Assembly: GCA_049511415.1 (NCBI GenBank)
Contig: JBEKYC010000091.1
Location: 1 to 39,822 of the forward strand
Direction of reading: 5' to 3'
Length of the DNA stretch: 39,822 nucleotides
From: Bog-159 sp049511415
GTDB taxonomy: Bacteria > Acidobacteriota > Terriglobia > Bryobacterales > Bryobacteraceae
Both the position numbers and the translations under genes were made by a program. Position 1 is the stretch's first letter. Every line of letters begins with the position of its first letter. Below are positions 7,955 through 14,109 of this stretch, piece by piece. The notes beneath the pieces are model-generated. The model saw only the letters and a list, made by a program, of their open reading frames with translations, did no database searches and had not been told where the DNA came from.

Positions 7955-8269
7955 ATGAAGAAATTGGTACTGGGCTTCACGTTTGTCTTAGCGATGGCCA
8001 TGACCGCCATGGGCGCGGAGGTTAGCGGCTACATCTCCGACGCCGGCTGCACCAAAAAGCAGGGCGCCACCAAGGTCGCCGCCGACGGCCATGCCGGCTG
8101 CGCGAAAAGCTGCATCAAGCGCGGCGACAAAGCCGTGCTGGTCACCAGCGATGGCAAAGTCTATAACATTACTAATCAGGACAAAGTCACCGAGCACGCC
8201 GGCGAGAAAGTCACGGTCGTAGGCGATGTCCATGGCGACAGCATCACGGTCAGCGAAGTAAAATCCTAA
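7955..8269 (+). CDS. Small secreted protein with conserved cysteines
   Basis: A 104-residue protein with a clear signal peptide (MKKLVLGFTFVLAMAMTAMGA, cleavage after AMGA), preceded by a strong ribosome binding site AAAGGAGGG (7942-7950). The mature part reads as a small beta domain: VSGYISDAGC, HAGCAKSCIKRGDKAVLVT, DGKVYNITNQDKV, then VTVVGDVHGDSITV. Three cysteines (in DAGC and GCAKSC) could form a disulfide or bind metal. Proteins of this pattern recur in Acidobacteriota; their function is unknown. It is a single gene, convergent with the D-threonine aldolase-like gene. Confidence 0.8.
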   Translation: MKKLVLGFTFVLAMAMTAMGAEVSGYISDAGCTKKQGATKVAADGHAGCAKSCIKRGDKAVLVTSDGKVYNITNQDKVTEHAGEKVTVVGDVHGDSITVSEVKS

Positions 8270-8276
8270 TCCGGCC

Positions 8277-8308
8277 GGGAGAGGCGGCTATTGCAGCTTG
8301 CCTCTCCC
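8277..8308. terminator. Hairpin between convergent genes
   Basis: A perfect 9-bp inverted repeat, GGGAGAGGC (8277-8285) and GCCTCTCCC (8300-8308), with a 14-base loop. It lies 8 bases past the stop of the small secreted-protein gene and covers the last codons and stop of the convergent aldolase-like gene. There is no T-tract on either side, so it may slow RNA decay or block read-through rather than act as a standard intrinsic terminator. Confidence 0.45.
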
Positions 8309-9385
8309 CGCCACTTCCCAAACTTCTTCCACTTCTTCCCCGCGAATTCCGTACACCCGCTCGTGCAGATTCACCGCCACGCAGATGTGGTTCGGAATAA
8401 TGTGTAAGCGCTCCCCGATGCTAAACCGGCGATCGCAATTCCGCACATCAATGTAACCGTGCTCCTCGTTCATCTTGTGGAACGCCGCTCCGGGCGCGTC
8501 CAGCACGTGCCCGAACGTCACGTCGCCGGAGCCCGAGGGCCGGTCCGAGGAAAAAGTCTTCGATCCGCCATCCACGATGATCTGTCCCGGACGCGCCGTG
8601 GAGACCACCGTCACCAGCAGTGTGGCCGCGCATTCCTCCAGCGTCGCCGCGCCGCTCACCACCGTATTCCAGTCGTTGAACACATACGTTCCCGGCCGGA
8701 TCTCGTTCAGGCCCGGCAATTCGTGCGAGTGATACAGCGAGGGCGTCGATCCGCCGCTCACGATGCGCGCCTCCAGACCCGCGCGCCGTAATTCATCCAG
8801 GATGGATCCGATCAACGTGCCCAACGCCGCCAAAGCCTGTCTGCCGGTCTCGCTGCCGTCTTTGATGTGGCCCGGATAAAATGCGATCCCTTCGAGCGTC
8901 AGCCCCGGCAGCCGCGCGATGCCGCGCGCCAGGTCGAGCAGTTCCGCTCCCGGCGAGACGCCCACGCGGCCCAGCCCCACATCCGCTTCCGCCAGCACCC
9001 CCACGCGTACGCCGGCCGCCTGCGCGGCTTCGGAAAGCTGCTGCGCGGCCACCAGGCTATCGAGCGATACGGTGACGCGCGTGCGCCGCGCCACAGCCAT
9101 CAGCCGGTCGAGCTTCGGCCGCCCGATCACCGGAAACGCCACCAGCAGGTCCGGCGGCGCGGCATCCAGCATGACTTCCGCCTCGCCCACCTTCGCCACC
9201 GTCAGCCCGGCCGCTCCCAGATCCAGTTGCCGCCGCCCGATGCGCGGCGATTTGTGCGTCTTGGTGTGCGGACGCAACCGCAGCCCGTGCGCCCGCGTGT
9301 AGTCCGCCACGCGGCGCAGGTTGGCTTCCATCCTGTCCAGGTCTACCAGCAGCGCCGGCGTGTCCAGATCCGCGACTCGCTTCAT
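8288..9385 (-). CDS. D-threonine aldolase / D-serine dehydratase-like PLP enzyme (alanine racemase fold)
   Basis: A 365-residue fold-type III PLP enzyme that would split D-threonine-like or dehydrate D-serine-like amino acids in the cytoplasm. It opens with DLDTPALLVDLDRMEANLRR and the motif RPHTKTHK, in which K42 is the expected PLP lysine. GIAFYPGHIKDG and VSGGSTPSLYHSHELPGLNE follow at positions usual for the family. The C-terminal metal site is visible as NHICVAVNLHE (H333 and C335), the His/Cys pair known from zinc-dependent D-serine dehydratases. The ATG overlaps the stop of the upstream secreted-protein gene by 4 bases. The choice between aldolase and dehydratase activity cannot be made from sequence. 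Confidence 0.85.
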   Translation of the reverse strand: MKRVADLDTPALLVDLDRMEANLRRVADYTRAHGLRLRPHTKTHKSPRIGRRQLDLGAAGLTVAKVGEAEVMLDAAPPDLLVAFPVIGRPKLDRLMAVARRTRVTVSLDSLVAAQQLSEAAQAAGVRVGVLAEADVGLGRVGVSPGAELLDLARGIARLPGLTLEGIAFYPGHIKDGSETGRQALAALGTLIGSILDELRRAGLEARIVSGGSTPSLYHSHELPGLNEIRPGTYVFNDWNTVVSGAATLEECAATLLVTVVSTARPGQIIVDGGSKTFSSDRPSGSGDVTFGHVLDAPGAAFHKMNEEHGYIDVRNCDRRFSIGERLHIIPNHICVAVNLHERVYGIRGEEVEEVWEVAGRGKLQ

Positions 9386-10056
9386 TTCTCCTGCTTGAAC
9401 CGCATCACGATCTTGTCCCCGGTCATGTCGTAGCGCAGTTCCAGGTCTTTCACCTTTTGCTTTTCCATGGGAAAGTACAACAGGCCCGAAACAGGTTTAT
9501 CGGTGTTTGTGGTGGGCAGTTCCTTCTGCCGCAACGTGCCCATGATCGGGTTTTCCTTATCGTGCGCCCCGGTCTTGGTTTTCGCTTCCGCAGCATCCGG
9601 CGCACCCGCGCTGCCCACGCCATTGCCCCCGATCCGCGTCGGCGGACCGGCGCTGCCCGGATAGCCTCCCCAGATCGGCCCGGAATTGTCGTGCAGCGGT
9701 GTGGAACCGTCTCCGCCCGTGGTGCGCACCACCATGGCGCCGCGCCCCGCGATCTGGCTGGGCGCAAATGGCGTGGTCTTCTCGCCGTCTTTATCGGTCT
9801 TCAATATGAAATCGTCGGGACTCACCGCCACCTGCTTGCCGAAGCGCGGCGCGACCTCCACCGACACAACGATGTAGTGCCCGTCCAGATCCGATCCAAG
9901 CACTTCCTTCACCGCTTCCGGCTTGGCATACACCGTGGCCGTGATCACCACGGATTCATTTTCGCCGCGCGTCTCCGCCGGCGTGCCGTTATCTTTGTTC
10001 CGGGCCGCTACGGCGCATGCCAGCGCCATGGCGATCCCGATTATCCTGACGCGCAT
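9382..10056 (-). CDS. Secreted protein of unknown function, coupled to the aldolase-like gene
   Basis: From the ATG at 10056 the protein is 224 residues. It has a short signal sequence (MRVRIIGIAMALACAVAA), a beta-rich domain (VVITATVYAKPEAVKEVLG, YIVVSVEVAPRF, then DDFILKTDKDGEKTTPFAP), a Gly/Pro-rich low-complexity middle (about residues 115-160), and a C-terminal part that ends LRYDMTGDKIVMRFKQEK. I recognise no family. A GGAGG ribosome binding site and a TATAAT box stand just upstream of this start, which is why the longer frame to 10164 was rejected. The 4-base overlap with the PLP-enzyme gene suggests co-translation, though no functional link is obvious. Confidence 0.65.
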   Translation of the reverse strand: MRVRIIGIAMALACAVAARNKDNGTPAETRGENESVVITATVYAKPEAVKEVLGSDLDGHYIVVSVEVAPRFGKQVAVSPDDFILKTDKDGEKTTPFAPSQIAGRGAMVVRTTGGDGSTPLHDNSGPIWGGYPGSAGPPTRIGGNGVGSAGAPDAAEAKTKTGAHDKENPIMGTLRQKELPTTNTDKPVSGLLYFPMEKQKVKDLELRYDMTGDKIVMRFKQEK

Positions 10057-10075
10057 GACAACAGCCTCCGCCCGC

Positions 10076-10081
10076 ATTATA
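10076..10081 (-). promoter_or_regulatory. -10 box for the leftward secreted-protein gene
   Basis: On the minus strand a perfect TATAAT lies 20 bases upstream of the ATG at 10056, with GCGGAGG between. The -35 region would fall inside the palindrome at 10099-10110, which has no TTGACA-like sequence. Confidence 0.4.
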
Positions 10082-10091
10082 GCGCGCGCCT

Positions 10092-10130
10092 GGGGGGTGG
10101 GCTTTAGCCCGCGCGGGACTTCAGCCCCGC
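10092..10130. repeat. REP-like GC-rich palindromic element
   Basis: It contains a perfect inverted repeat GGGCTTTAGCCC (10099-10110), followed by a second, imperfect arm GCGCGGGACTTCAGCCCCGC. The layout 'GGGCTTTAGCCC GCGCGGG ACTTCAGCCCC' resembles the small mobile REP-like elements common between genes of GC-rich soil bacteria. It lies between two divergently transcribed genes. Confidence 0.45.
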
Positions 10131-10166
10131 CTGCGTGCGCATCGTGCAGAGCTAAAATAAACAACA

Positions 10167-11039
10167 GTGCACCGCTTCGTCCTCCACAATCAAGACATCC
10201 GCGACGCTGCCAGTCCGCTTCTCGCGCCCGGGCAGGTCGGCCTGCTCGCCGGCTGGGGCGTGTTCAGCACCATCCGCGTCATCGACGGCGTCCTGTTCGC
10301 CTTCGAACACCACTGGACCCGCATGTCTAAAGATGCGCTCCGGCTGGGAGTCGCCATGCCGTCCGATGCCGAAGCCCTCCGCCGCGGCCTGTTGTCCCTG
10401 GTGGAAGCCAACCAGGCATTCAACGCCACCCTGCGCGTGGTGATCGTGCGCAATACCGGCGGCATCTGGGAAGGCCCGCCGATCGGCCGCGCCAGCGACC
10501 TGATCGCGCTGACTGCCGCGGTCAAACGGTGGGGCAGCGGCGTGCGCCTTTGCTACACGCCCCGCGCGCGTTACGCCGCGGGCGAATTCGCCGGCGCCAA
10601 AATCCTCGCCTGGGGCGCCAATCTGACTTGGCTGGAACGCGCCCAAGCCCGCGGATTCGACGAAACCATTCTGTTGAACGAGAACGGCGAAGTTGCCGAA
10701 TGCACCTCCGCCAATATCTTCGCCGCCAAGGCCGGAGCGGTGTTCACGCCGCCGCTCACCTCCGGCTGCCTGCCCGGCGTCACCCGCGAGCTGCTGCTGC
10801 ACCAGATCCAGGTGCCCGGCTACCGCGTTTGCGAAAAAGTCCTCACGCCCGCCGATCTGGAAAGCGCGGACGAGGTCTTCATCACCTCTACTACCCGGAA
10901 TCTGCTGCCGGTCGTCGCCATCGAAGACCGCGCCATTCCGCATTCGGGCCCGGCCTGCCTCGCATTGCAAACGGCATTTAACGGCTATCTGGATGCCTAC
11001 GTGGCCGCCCGCAAGGAGGCGCCTGTCGCGCGCCCATGA
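10167..11039 (+). CDS. Aminotransferase class IV (branched-chain aminotransferase / aminodeoxychorismate lyase-like)
   Basis: A 290-residue fold-type IV PLP enzyme starting at GTG 10167. Family features: GLLAGWGVFSTIRVIDGVLF near the N-terminus, EHHWTRM, the lysine in FAGAKILAWGANL (K145) as the PLP-binding residue, the LLNENGEVAECTSANIF block (E178), and CLPGVTRELLL followed by EVFITSTTRNLLPV. It would either transfer amino groups to and from branched-chain 2-oxo acids or convert aminodeoxychorismate to p-aminobenzoate. The family boundary is hard to call from sequence. The last 4 bases overlap the zinc-ribbon gene. An upstream ribosome binding site is not obvious. Confidence 0.83.
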   Translation: MHRFVLHNQDIRDAASPLLAPGQVGLLAGWGVFSTIRVIDGVLFAFEHHWTRMSKDALRLGVAMPSDAEALRRGLLSLVEANQAFNATLRVVIVRNTGGIWEGPPIGRASDLIALTAAVKRWGSGVRLCYTPRARYAAGEFAGAKILAWGANLTWLERAQARGFDETILLNENGEVAECTSANIFAAKAGAVFTPPLTSGCLPGVTRELLLHQIQVPGYRVCEKVLTPADLESADEVFITSTTRNLLPVVAIEDRAIPHSGPACLALQTAFNGYLDAYVAARKEAPVARP

Positions 11040-11431
11040 CGGCCAGTTGCCCCAACTGCGGCAGCCGCTACCTGCGCGTCAGCCGCTGCCGCACCCTCCG
11101 CGAAAAATTCCGCGATCTTACCGGCACCTCGCCCTTGCGTTGCGCGGATTGCGGCGCCCGCTTCGTCGCCCGCACCTGGAATCTCTCACTCTTCGTCTAC
11201 AGCCGCTGCCCCAAGTGCCTGCGCCGCGATCTCAACATCTGGACCGAACAGCAGTATTGGCCCAGCAGCTTCATGAAGCTCCTTATCAAGATGGGCGCGC
11301 ACCCCTGGCGCTGCGAATATTGCCGGCATAATTTTGTGGATTTCAGGCCGCGGCTGGAACGCTTCAGCTTTACACGCTGGCGGGAACGGGCGCAGGCGGA
11401 ACAGGCCAAAAACAAAATTGGTTCCAAGTGA
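11036..11431 (+). CDS. Zinc-ribbon protein with four CxxC pairs
   Basis: A 131-residue basic protein with four CxxC knuckles: CPNC (5-8), CADC, CPKC and CEYC. These would form two zinc ribbons separated by a hydrophobic linker (WNLSLFVYSR). The last 30 residues are strongly charged and helical. No signal peptide and no enzyme motif were seen. The start overlaps the aminotransferase stop by 4 bases (ATGA), so it is probably co-translated with it. The family is not one I can name; a nucleic-acid- or protein-binding role is the usual reading of such ribbons. Confidence 0.75.
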   Translation: MTASCPNCGSRYLRVSRCRTLREKFRDLTGTSPLRCADCGARFVARTWNLSLFVYSRCPKCLRRDLNIWTEQQYWPSSFMKLLIKMGAHPWRCEYCRHNFVDFRPRLERFSFTRWRERAQAEQAKNKIGSK

Positions 11432-12196
11432 TCCGAAGGTCAGCCAAACCCGACGCCGGCATGCACGGCTCAGAGCTTTGCAACCGGATTGCCCGCCGAT
11501 AGCTCCTTAGCTCCCCGCCGCCCTTTTTGAGAACGACGGATTAACGCCTCGGAGTTCGTCCAGCGCCTCTCCGGTCGGAACCTGCATCTCGCGACGGCCT
11601 TTCGCTCCCCCATAACGACCGCCCGTTTCCAGGCTGCCATTCCAGGATCGACGTTCCCGGCCTGCCGCTTCGATGCTTTGCAGGACTCTTGTCAGGCCCG
11701 TTCGGCTTGCGGCTCCTTCGCTCTTTCCGGTTAGCCCCGGATTGGGCGAATTCGCCGCCGCAAGCCCGTTTCCCGACTCCCGCCCGGCAATCTCGATCAA
11801 CCCCCGGATCTCCACTCCCCTTCAGGGTTTCTCAACCCCTCTGGATCGAAGCGTTCAACCCGGCCACTGATCGAGAGGCCCACCTCACGGATGCGTCCGA
11901 TACCCTTCGCTCCCCGCTGCTGCTTCTATTGCTAGTTTCAACCGCGGATCAACGTTCCAGGCCCGCCTCGCTTCCGCTTGGCTTGCTGTTCCTCGAACCT
12001 CTTGGAACCAAGCGCTATGTTGACTCATAACTCGGTTACAGTCAAATGAATTCCGTGTCTGGAAGGTGGTTTTCCTCAGAATTTTCGAAGCTTGCTTTTG
12101 TTCGGTTTAGGACGTATCCGGATTGCATTTGTTGTGGATAAAACAGCGCCGGGGGGCTTTGTTCCGGCGGCGCCGCCCGCAGCTCCCGGCTCGCGC
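11432..12196. other. Long gene-free stretch with internal repetition
   Basis: No supported gene. Frames of 60-110 codons exist on both strands, but they lack family features and ribosome binding sites. Read on the minus strand, the stretch repeats a module. The core GGAACGTYGATCC occurs at about 11950 and about 11653. Each copy is followed about 30-34 bases later by GGGGAGCGAA, and a partial third copy with AGAGCGAAGGAGCC lies between them. Several short hairpins are present. It could be a structured RNA, a decayed repeat or an old gene; see the findings. Confidence 0.4.
11824..11839 (-). other. Hairpin with GNRA-type tetraloop
   Basis: On the minus strand the sequence GGGTT-GAGA-AACCC forms a perfect 5-bp stem closed by a GAGA tetraloop, extended by a G-T wobble pair. 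It sits in the middle of the gene-free repetitive stretch. GNRA loops are favoured in structured RNAs, but one hairpin alone is weak evidence. Confidence 0.35.
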
Positions 12197-12862
12197 TCAC
12201 TGCACGTTCATGAACCAGATCTGCACGGTCGCGCTCCCCGGCGGCTCCCAGATCATGATCGGCGCGCCATCGCCGCTGTAATTCGCTCCCGCCACTACGT
12301 GCCACGAATTGCTGGCCGTCACCTGCGTCGTGCTCATCAGGGTTGCCCCGCTCGTGGATCCCCCCATGAACCAGATCTGCACGCTGCCCGTGGACGGATT
12401 CTGCCACACCAGATCCGGGATGCCGTCCTGGTTATAGTCCGCCGTCGCCACGATGCGCCACGAATTGTTCCCCGATACCGCTATTGCTCCGAGATACACC
12501 GGCGCCGCACTGCTGGAGGTGCAGTTGGTGCAGCCTTCATACCAGAACTGCGCTCCGCCGGCCACCGGGTCCTCCCAGACCAAATACGCGTGGCTGGTGT
12601 AGCCGCCACTCACATAGCCAGTGAAGTTGGACGCGGCCACGATGCGCCAGGAGTTGCTGGTGGTAAAGTTGGCCGCGGTCAGCAGGGTGGACCCGCTGCC
12701 GCCGGTCATGTACCAGACCTGTGCGGCCCCGGTGGAAGGATTCTGCCAGACCAGATCTGGGTGCCCGTCGCCGTTGAAATCGGCCACAGCTACCAGATGC
12801 CATGGGTTGTTGATGGAAACGGTGGTTGCGCTTTGGATGACTGCGCCGTTGGTTCCCCCCAT
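12197..12862 (-). CDS. FG-GAP/VCBS-repeat tail of the orphan RHS gene
   Basis: 221 residues made of about five FG-GAP-like units, e.g. VADFNGDGHPDLVWQNPSTG, ADYNQDGIPDLVWQNPSTG and a degenerate NYSGDGAPIMIWEPPGSA; each ends with a QxWxM(G/T) strand. Such repeats fold as a calcium-binding beta-propeller. The frame is the direct continuation of the RHS segment upstream, but the two are separated by a frameshift at about 12890. As it stands the ATG at 12862 is an internal methionine with no ribosome binding site, so this piece probably is not translated on its own. Confidence 0.6.
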   Translation of the reverse strand: MGGTNGAVIQSATTVSINNPWHLVAVADFNGDGHPDLVWQNPSTGAAQVWYMTGGSGSTLLTAANFTTSNSWRIVAASNFTGYVSGGYTSHAYLVWEDPVAGGAQFWYEGCTNCTSSSAAPVYLGAIAVSGNNSWRIVATADYNQDGIPDLVWQNPSTGSVQIWFMGGSTSGATLMSTTQVTASNSWHVVAGANYSGDGAPIMIWEPPGSATVQIWFMNVQ

Positions 12863-13675
12863 GTACCAAATCTGGGCCGTGCCGCTGCTCGTTTGAAACC
12901 AGATCGGGGAGGCCGTCGCCGTTGAAGTCGGCGGAGGCGACCACGCAGCAGGTCAGGGTGACGCCGCTGGAACCGGGGGAGATGTCGACGGCGTTGGATT
13001 CGGCGGCGCTGAGGTAGTTCTCGGTGGCGATGATGCGACCACCGAGGTTGCCTGAGCTGTCGTAGCCGCTGCCTTGGAAGGTGCTGGCAAATTGGTTATT
13101 GGAATTGTAAACGTTTGACTGCGGCGTGAATGCATACAGGGCGAAGCCACTCGACGGATTCACCCAGCGGTTTCCATACGCATCGTAGTTATAGGTCTGT
13201 GACCAGCCGCTCCCCTCGCCAGCCGTCCATAGGCGATCATACGCGTCATAAGTGAAACTCTGCGTCACGCTCAGCGGCAGCAGCGCCTCCGACATTACGT
13301 TGCCGTTGTTGCTGCCGCTTGACCCGTAACTGTAAGCCAGATTCAGCAAGTCGCCGCTGTTGGCGCAGTTGGAGGTCGTGCCCCCCGATGCCGCGAACCG
13401 CACGGCGTGAGCTGCAACCGGGTGTTCTGGCAATACTGCTGCGGCGGCCCGTTCGGCCCCAGCGAGACATTCGCCAGCGCGCCGTTGGGAAACCAGCCGA
13501 ACGAGTTGGCGTAAGTGGTGGACTGCGCGTCGTAAGCTGCGGATACGTTCAACGGACGGGCGGCCGAGTCGTAAGTGATCACCTGCTTACGGCCGGAGGC
13601 CCCGCCGGGGCCAGGAAAGCCCACCCCAGCCGGGGCTCGGCGACAAGAGCCGTTCGCAGGACTGGTTTGCGTCAT
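12863..13675 (-). pseudogene. Orphan RHS-repeat segment, broken by two frameshifts
   Basis: The sequence begins with an ATG (13675) overlapping the immunity-gene stop as ATGA. It continues with RHS/YD-type sequence: KQVITYDSAARPLNVSAAYD, then SVTQSFTYDAYDRLWTAGEG and NQFASTFQGSGYDSSGNL. From there it runs into an FG-GAP unit (ASADFNGDGLPDLV). A one-base loss at about 13405 (compare the intact repeat copy, CAGCTCACCGCGGTG) and a 5-base loss at about 12890 break the frame. It duplicates the RHS part of the neighbouring toxin gene, then diverges into a different tip. This is the layout of displaced 'orphan' RHS ends found downstream of RHS toxin/immunity pairs. Confidence 0.75.
13046..13478. repeat. 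RHS direct repeat, copy 1
   Basis: About 430 bp shared, by eye at roughly 90% identity, with 15347-15770 in the same orientation. It encodes the RHS part from LASVSLGPNG to SGYDSSGN. The copies stop matching just after the GYDSSGN codons, where copy 1 passes into FG-GAP sequence. Confidence 0.85.
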
Positions 13676-14109
13676 CTCCGGCCTCGTGCGGGAAAGAGTC
13701 TCAAAAGCGATGACAGATCCTGACTGGCAAGATTGATTGCTGACTGGTCGCTCTGGATCCGGAAGTGCAACTGCGTCCCGGGGTGGCTATGGGGCTTGGC
13801 GGTCCCCGTGATCAGCACAGAACCGCGGCTAGCAAAGGTCAGCTCGATGCGAAGGTCCTCCTCCGTGTTCTCGAAGTCAACCCTCCCGGAGAGGGACTGC
13901 AAGGGGGCTTGTAGCATGTCGCGCAAGAGCGCGAGTTCGTCAGTCTGAAGCGCTGCTTTAAACTCTCCCGCAAAGGGGGGCACGTCGACTGACACCACCG
14001 CGGCCAGCCAATTTGCATCGTCCTCGTTATCCACGTCTTCGCGTTCGTACCCGAGGGCTGTGATTGCAATGTGTCCGTTCTCGCCGGAAAATTGGAAGGT
14101 GCTCGACAT
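13672..14109 (-). CDS. WapI-like immunity protein for the RHS toxin
   Basis: A 145-residue acidic cytoplasmic protein without signal peptide. Pattern: FQFSGENGHIAITALGYE, then NEDDANWLAAVVSVDVPPFAGEF, then LQTDELALLRDMLQAPLQ, FENTEEDLRIELTFASRGSV and HFRIQSDQSAINLASQDL. The DxNWL motif, the 'TDEL..L...L' helix and the 'E.dL.iel....G.i...G' sheet are typical of WapI-family immunity proteins, which neutralise RHS/WapA toxin tips. The ATG follows the toxin TAA directly, and its ribosome binding site GGAGGT is formed by the last toxin codons. This order and coupling match toxin-immunity pairs. The ATGA at its end couples it to the orphan RHS segment. Confidence 0.78.
   Translation of the reverse strand: MSSTFQFSGENGHIAITALGYEREDVDNEDDANWLAAVVSVDVPPFAGEFKAALQTDELALLRDMLQAPLQSLSGRVDFENTEEDLRIELTFASRGSVLITGTAKPHSHPGTQLHFRIQSDQSAINLASQDLSSLLRLFPARGRR

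Noticed and set aside
11970..12010. tRNA-like GGTTCGA on the minus strand
   Set aside because: No acceptor stem or anticodon arm around it.
11689..12030. Plus-strand 113-codon frame in the gene-free stretch
   Set aside because: No ribosome binding site, no family pattern, and it crosses the repeated modules in differing frames.
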